Of a DNA stretch of 64,000 nt, positions 61,592 to 64,000 are shown piece by piece (the stretch's first letter is position 1; each line of letters starts with the position of its first letter). The stretch lies in NCBI GenBank assembly GCA_965220985.1, contig OZ244854.1, forward strand, positions 2,914,001-2,978,000. The letters run 5' to 3'. The translations under genes and the position numbers were made by a program. This DNA comes from JAPPHA01 sp965220985. Its GTDB lineage: Bacteria > Pseudomonadota > Alphaproteobacteria > Rhodobacterales > Rhodobacteraceae. Under the pieces are notes generated by a model that saw only the letters and a list, made by a program, of their open reading frames with translations, was not told where the DNA came from and did no database searches.

Positions 61592-61914
61592 CGCCGACTC
61601 CCCGATTGACCTGGTCGGCGCTCCTCGATGCGATCGAGTACCCACTGAGGCGGTCCGAGAGTCTGTGCCGGATATGAGGCGAAGACTTCCTGCGTGCGGG
61701 TGCATCGAGCAACATGGAACCATTTTCCGCAGCCATAGGCGTGTCGCCATCGCTCGAAGTGAACTCCAGCGGGGTTGTCGCGGAGAAACAGGTAGGTTTC
61801 GAAATCCTCGTCGCTGGAATCGGGGCCGTGACGGGTGATGTGGGCTTGGCCACCGCCCACGAGTTCAGTCTCGTCGACCTCAGCGCCGCAACAAGGGCAA
61901 GTCAGTCTAAGCAC
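61588..61914 (-). CDS. soxD: sarcosine oxidase delta subunit
   Basis: A 108-residue subunit that binds zinc through a Cys/His cluster. It starts at GTG (61914) with GGAGGG eight bases upstream, reading VLRLTCPCCGAEVDETEL. The CPCCG motif and a later HAYGCGKWFHVARC segment supply metal ligands. The upstream open frame to 62025 is not part of the family and is rejected. It lies 156 bp after the soxB stop. Confidence 0.9.
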   Translation of the reverse strand: MLRLTCPCCGAEVDETELVGGGQAHITRHGPDSSDEDFETYLFLRDNPAGVHFERWRHAYGCGKWFHVARCTRTQEVFASYPAQTLGPPQWVLDRIEERRPGQSGSRR

Positions 61915-62070
61915 GAATGATGCCCTCCGCTCTGGTCGACGACATGTTTTGAACGCAAGAAAAACTGTTTTCTGACAGAAGCTTGGGTCTCGGACGGGAC
62001 GCGCACGTCGCCGCACGAGATGCACGTGGCTCGTTGCGGATGGACAACAGAATATGTGCGGGCGAGGGTG

Positions 62071-63324
62071 TCAATGTGCCACTCCCGCTGCAACGCTTTC
62101 ATCGATGAAGCGGCCCTCGCGAAAGCGTTCGAGGCCGAAGGGTGCCGCCAGGTGACCCGGTTGACCGCTTGCAATCAGTTCCGCCATCGCCCAGCCTGAC
62201 CCCGGTATCGCCTTGAAACCGCCTGTCCCCCAGCCGCAGTTGATCGAACAGCCGCCGAGCGGCGTGTTCGAGATGATCGGGGATCGATCGCCGGTCATGT
62301 CGACGAGACCCGCCCACTGGCGGAGCATTCGGAGCCTCGAGATGATCGGAAAGGTCTCGACCAACGCGCGGACAGTCTCCTCGACGTGATGAAACGAGCC
62401 GCGCTGCGCGTAGGTGTTGAAGCCGTCGGCGCCTCCTCCGATGACCATCTCTCCCTTGTCGGACTGCGACATGTAGCCATGAACGGTGTTCGCCATGACG
62501 ACGATGTCCATGCACGGCTTGACCGGCTCGGACACCAGGGCCTGCAATGCGACGGTCTCGATTGGAAGGCGAAACCCTGCCATTTCAGCGAGTCTGCCGG
62601 AATGTCCGGCAACAACGATGCCGAGTTTCTTGCAATCGATTGGTCCGCGGCTGGTTTCGACTCCCGTCACCGTGCCCTGCGACTGGTTGATCGCGGTAAC
62701 CTCGCAGTTTTCGATGATGTCCATGCCCATTGCGGAAGCTGCACGAGCGTACCCCCACGCCACCGCATCATGCCGCGCGGTTCCGCCGCGTGGCTGCCAT
62801 AGAGCGCCGAGCACCGGGTAGCGGGGACCATCGATGTTGATGATCGGGCAGAGCTCCTTGACCCTCTCGGGACCGACGAATTCCGTCTCGACGCCCTGGA
62901 TCGCGTTGGCCTGAGCGGTTCTTTGGTACCCGCGCACTTCGTGGTGGGTTTGAGCCAGCATCGCCACGCCGCGCGGGCTGAACATGACATTGTAGTTCAG
63001 ATCCTGGCTGAGCGTCTCGTAAAGCGAGCGCGCTTTCTCGTAGATTGCTGCCGAGGCGTCCTGCAGGTAGTTCGAGCGAATGATCGTCGTGTTGCGTCCG
63101 GTGTTTCCACCACCGAGCCAGCCTTTCTCGACGACCGCCACATTGGTGATCCCGTGATTGCGCCCGAGGTAGTAGGCCGTCGCAAGTCCGTGCCCGCCGG
63201 CACCCACGATGATGACGTCGTAGGCACGTTTCGGTTCGGGAGAACGCCATGCTCGCTCCCAGCCGGAGTGATGGCGGAGCGCTTCCCGAGCGACTGCAAA
63301 TGCCGAATACCGTTTTGTTTTCAT
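62071..63324 (-). CDS. soxB: sarcosine oxidase beta subunit
   Basis: A 417-residue flavoprotein subunit, the first gene of the soxBDAG unit. It has an N-terminal Rossmann FAD motif (DVIIVGAGGHGLATAYYLGRN) and the DAAO-type fold. The conserved GGGNTGRNTTIIRSNYL segment lies near residues 72-88; this is where beta subunits carry the His that binds 8-alpha-N3-histidyl-FMN at the alpha/beta interface in known enzymes, but I do not fix that residue. The C-terminal GWGTGGFKAIPGSGWAMAEL segment closes the FAD site. The catalytic role is sarcosine demethylation. Confidence 0.95.
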   Translation of the reverse strand: MKTKRYSAFAVAREALRHHSGWERAWRSPEPKRAYDVIIVGAGGHGLATAYYLGRNHGITNVAVVEKGWLGGGNTGRNTTIIRSNYLQDASAAIYEKARSLYETLSQDLNYNVMFSPRGVAMLAQTHHEVRGYQRTAQANAIQGVETEFVGPERVKELCPIINIDGPRYPVLGALWQPRGGTARHDAVAWGYARAASAMGMDIIENCEVTAINQSQGTVTGVETSRGPIDCKKLGIVVAGHSGRLAEMAGFRLPIETVALQALVSEPVKPCMDIVVMANTVHGYMSQSDKGEMVIGGGADGFNTYAQRGSFHHVEETVRALVETFPIISRLRMLRQWAGLVDMTGDRSPIISNTPLGGCSINCGWGTGGFKAIPGSGWAMAELIASGQPGHLAAPFGLERFREGRFIDESVAAGVAH

Positions 63325-63928
63325 CGATATGGCAACCTTGCCCTGGTCCTGTCGTCGTCACGTGATTCGGGTTGTTGAACCTCACGCGCGGCCGGAGTTT
63401 CCCATAGACTTGATTCGTGCAGATTTCCATGCGTCGACAACCCGAAAGACAGATCAAGACGTTGGAGCAACCTCCGCGCCTGAAATCTCTCCGGTGTATC
63501 GACGCCATGCCTTGAAGGTCATTAGCGTTGGTCCGTCGAAATCCAGCGTCATGGTCTGTCTCCACTGCCATGGCATGACGGTTGGTTGGTATGCGCCGCC
63601 GGCCTTGATTTTCATAAGGCCGTGGGCTCGCCACACGAGGGGAGGCCGACGTACTTGTCGCGATCGGGATGTTGAAGGATGCATGAACGAAGATAGGGAA
63701 CACTGTTCGCACCGTCGCCGAGTCTGGACAATTCTGCCTTGCGATGCTATCCCAGCATTGGAGGCTTTGCTGGCAACAGCATTGCCTTTTTTTGTTTCGG
63801 CAAGAGCCCAATGCACCGCAAAGCCTGATTTTCGACTGGACAGGCTGAATGCCTCTTCGATCGGTTGAGATGTGTCAGGGTGCAAACTCCGCAAGGCGGC
63901 GCTGACGACCGTCGATGAGAACGGAACC
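63325..63928. promoter_or_regulatory. divergent intergenic region, sox promoter and ATPase leader
   Basis: This 604-bp stretch separates soxB (minus) from the start of an ATPase gene (plus). A minus-strand frame (63930 to 63454) has no recognisable similarity. I see no glycine, THF or SAM riboswitch consensus. GAGAACGG lies four bases before the ATPase ATG and may be its ribosome site. Confidence 0.4.
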
Positions 63929-64000
63929 ATGACTGATCACTTTGAACACGGGCGGCTCGAACTGGAAGTAAAGGACTTTGGCCCGATCAAGAACGCAAAG
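63929..64000 (+). CDS. AAA-type ATPase, N-terminal fragment (runs off the window)
   Basis: Twenty-four codons starting at ATG 63929 read MTDHFEHGRLELEVKDFGP and then IKNAK. The pattern K-(D/N)-F-G-P-I-K-x-A is the very start of AAA/SMC-like ATPases related to RecF/OLD, just before the Walker A loop (which would lie outside the window). GAGAACGG precedes the start. Many members are accessory or defence ATPases, but this cannot be judged from 24 residues. Confidence 0.55.
   Translation, partial: MTDHFEHGRLELEVKDFGPIKNAK

Noticed and set aside
63325..63928. Glycine or THF riboswitch upstream of sox
   Set aside because: No consensus core of either class was found on the minus strand by eye.
1..64000. 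tRNA and rRNA genes
   Set aside because: No cloverleaf with a plausible GGTTCGA-type T-loop in an intergenic position was found; the occurrences seen lie inside coding genes such as carB.

Overview
The window looks like a piece of an alphaproteobacterial chromosome. The evidence is the set of housekeeping genes and their order (purE next to a DUF465/YdcH-like gene; pgeF-midA-lgt facing ubiK; ybjN-like-proC-csaA; thymidine kinase, carB and aspS), the soxBDAG sarcosine oxidase operon, TRAP transport, an acetate-type symporter paired with a DUF4212 protein, and a moderately GC-rich base composition. This is inference from gene content; no rRNA or other phylogenetic marker is present.

Layout: 1-0.6 kb holds the start of purE and a small DUF465 gene. 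0.85-9.8 kb is a catabolic neighbourhood: malonyl-CoA decarboxylase, an OsmC-like protein behind a 15-codon coupled mini-ORF, a three-part TRAP transporter, an intradiol ring-cleavage dioxygenase, a GntR/FCD regulator, a DRE-TIM (isopropylmalate/homocitrate synthase-like) enzyme and a cupin. 10.2-14.6 kb is an iron(III)-type ABC importer operon with a fused 735-residue permease and a strong hairpin in its leader. 15-19.9 kb holds a HAD hydrolase, thioredoxin reductase, a creatinase/ectoine-hydrolase-like M24 protein without the usual metal ligands, and an MFS transporter. 20-24 kb is accessory DNA: an IS1634-type transposase, a small membrane protein, and a frameshifted remnant of an SF2 helicase C-terminus.

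24.18-38.75 kb is a single gene of 4,856 codons, the main object of interest. It encodes a signal peptide, 31 fibronectin type III domains, three plant-receptor-style leucine-rich repeat blocks each introduced by a CX17C motif and followed by a Calx-beta domain, three cadherin/He_PIG-like domains, and a C-terminal autotransporter-like beta-barrel ending in Phe. The mature protein's only six cysteines are the three CX17C pairs. The gene contains a near-identical 1,962-bp tandem duplication and an exact 206-bp copy of one FN3 stretch 10,176 bp away, so it is actively rearranging by recombination in frame. A decayed toxin-antitoxin pair follows it.

39.5-57.9 kb is core genome on both strands (pgeF, midA, lgt, ubiK, a YggT-like gene, symporter plus DUF4212, YbjN, proC, csaA, a hydroxyacid dehydrogenase, tdk, carB, aspS, a GNAT and a nitroreductase). 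58.0-63.3 kb is soxBDAG read leftwards with 4-bp overlaps at soxD/soxA and soxA/soxG. The last 72 bases begin an AAA-type ATPase gene that runs off the window. No tRNA, rRNA or CRISPR array was seen.
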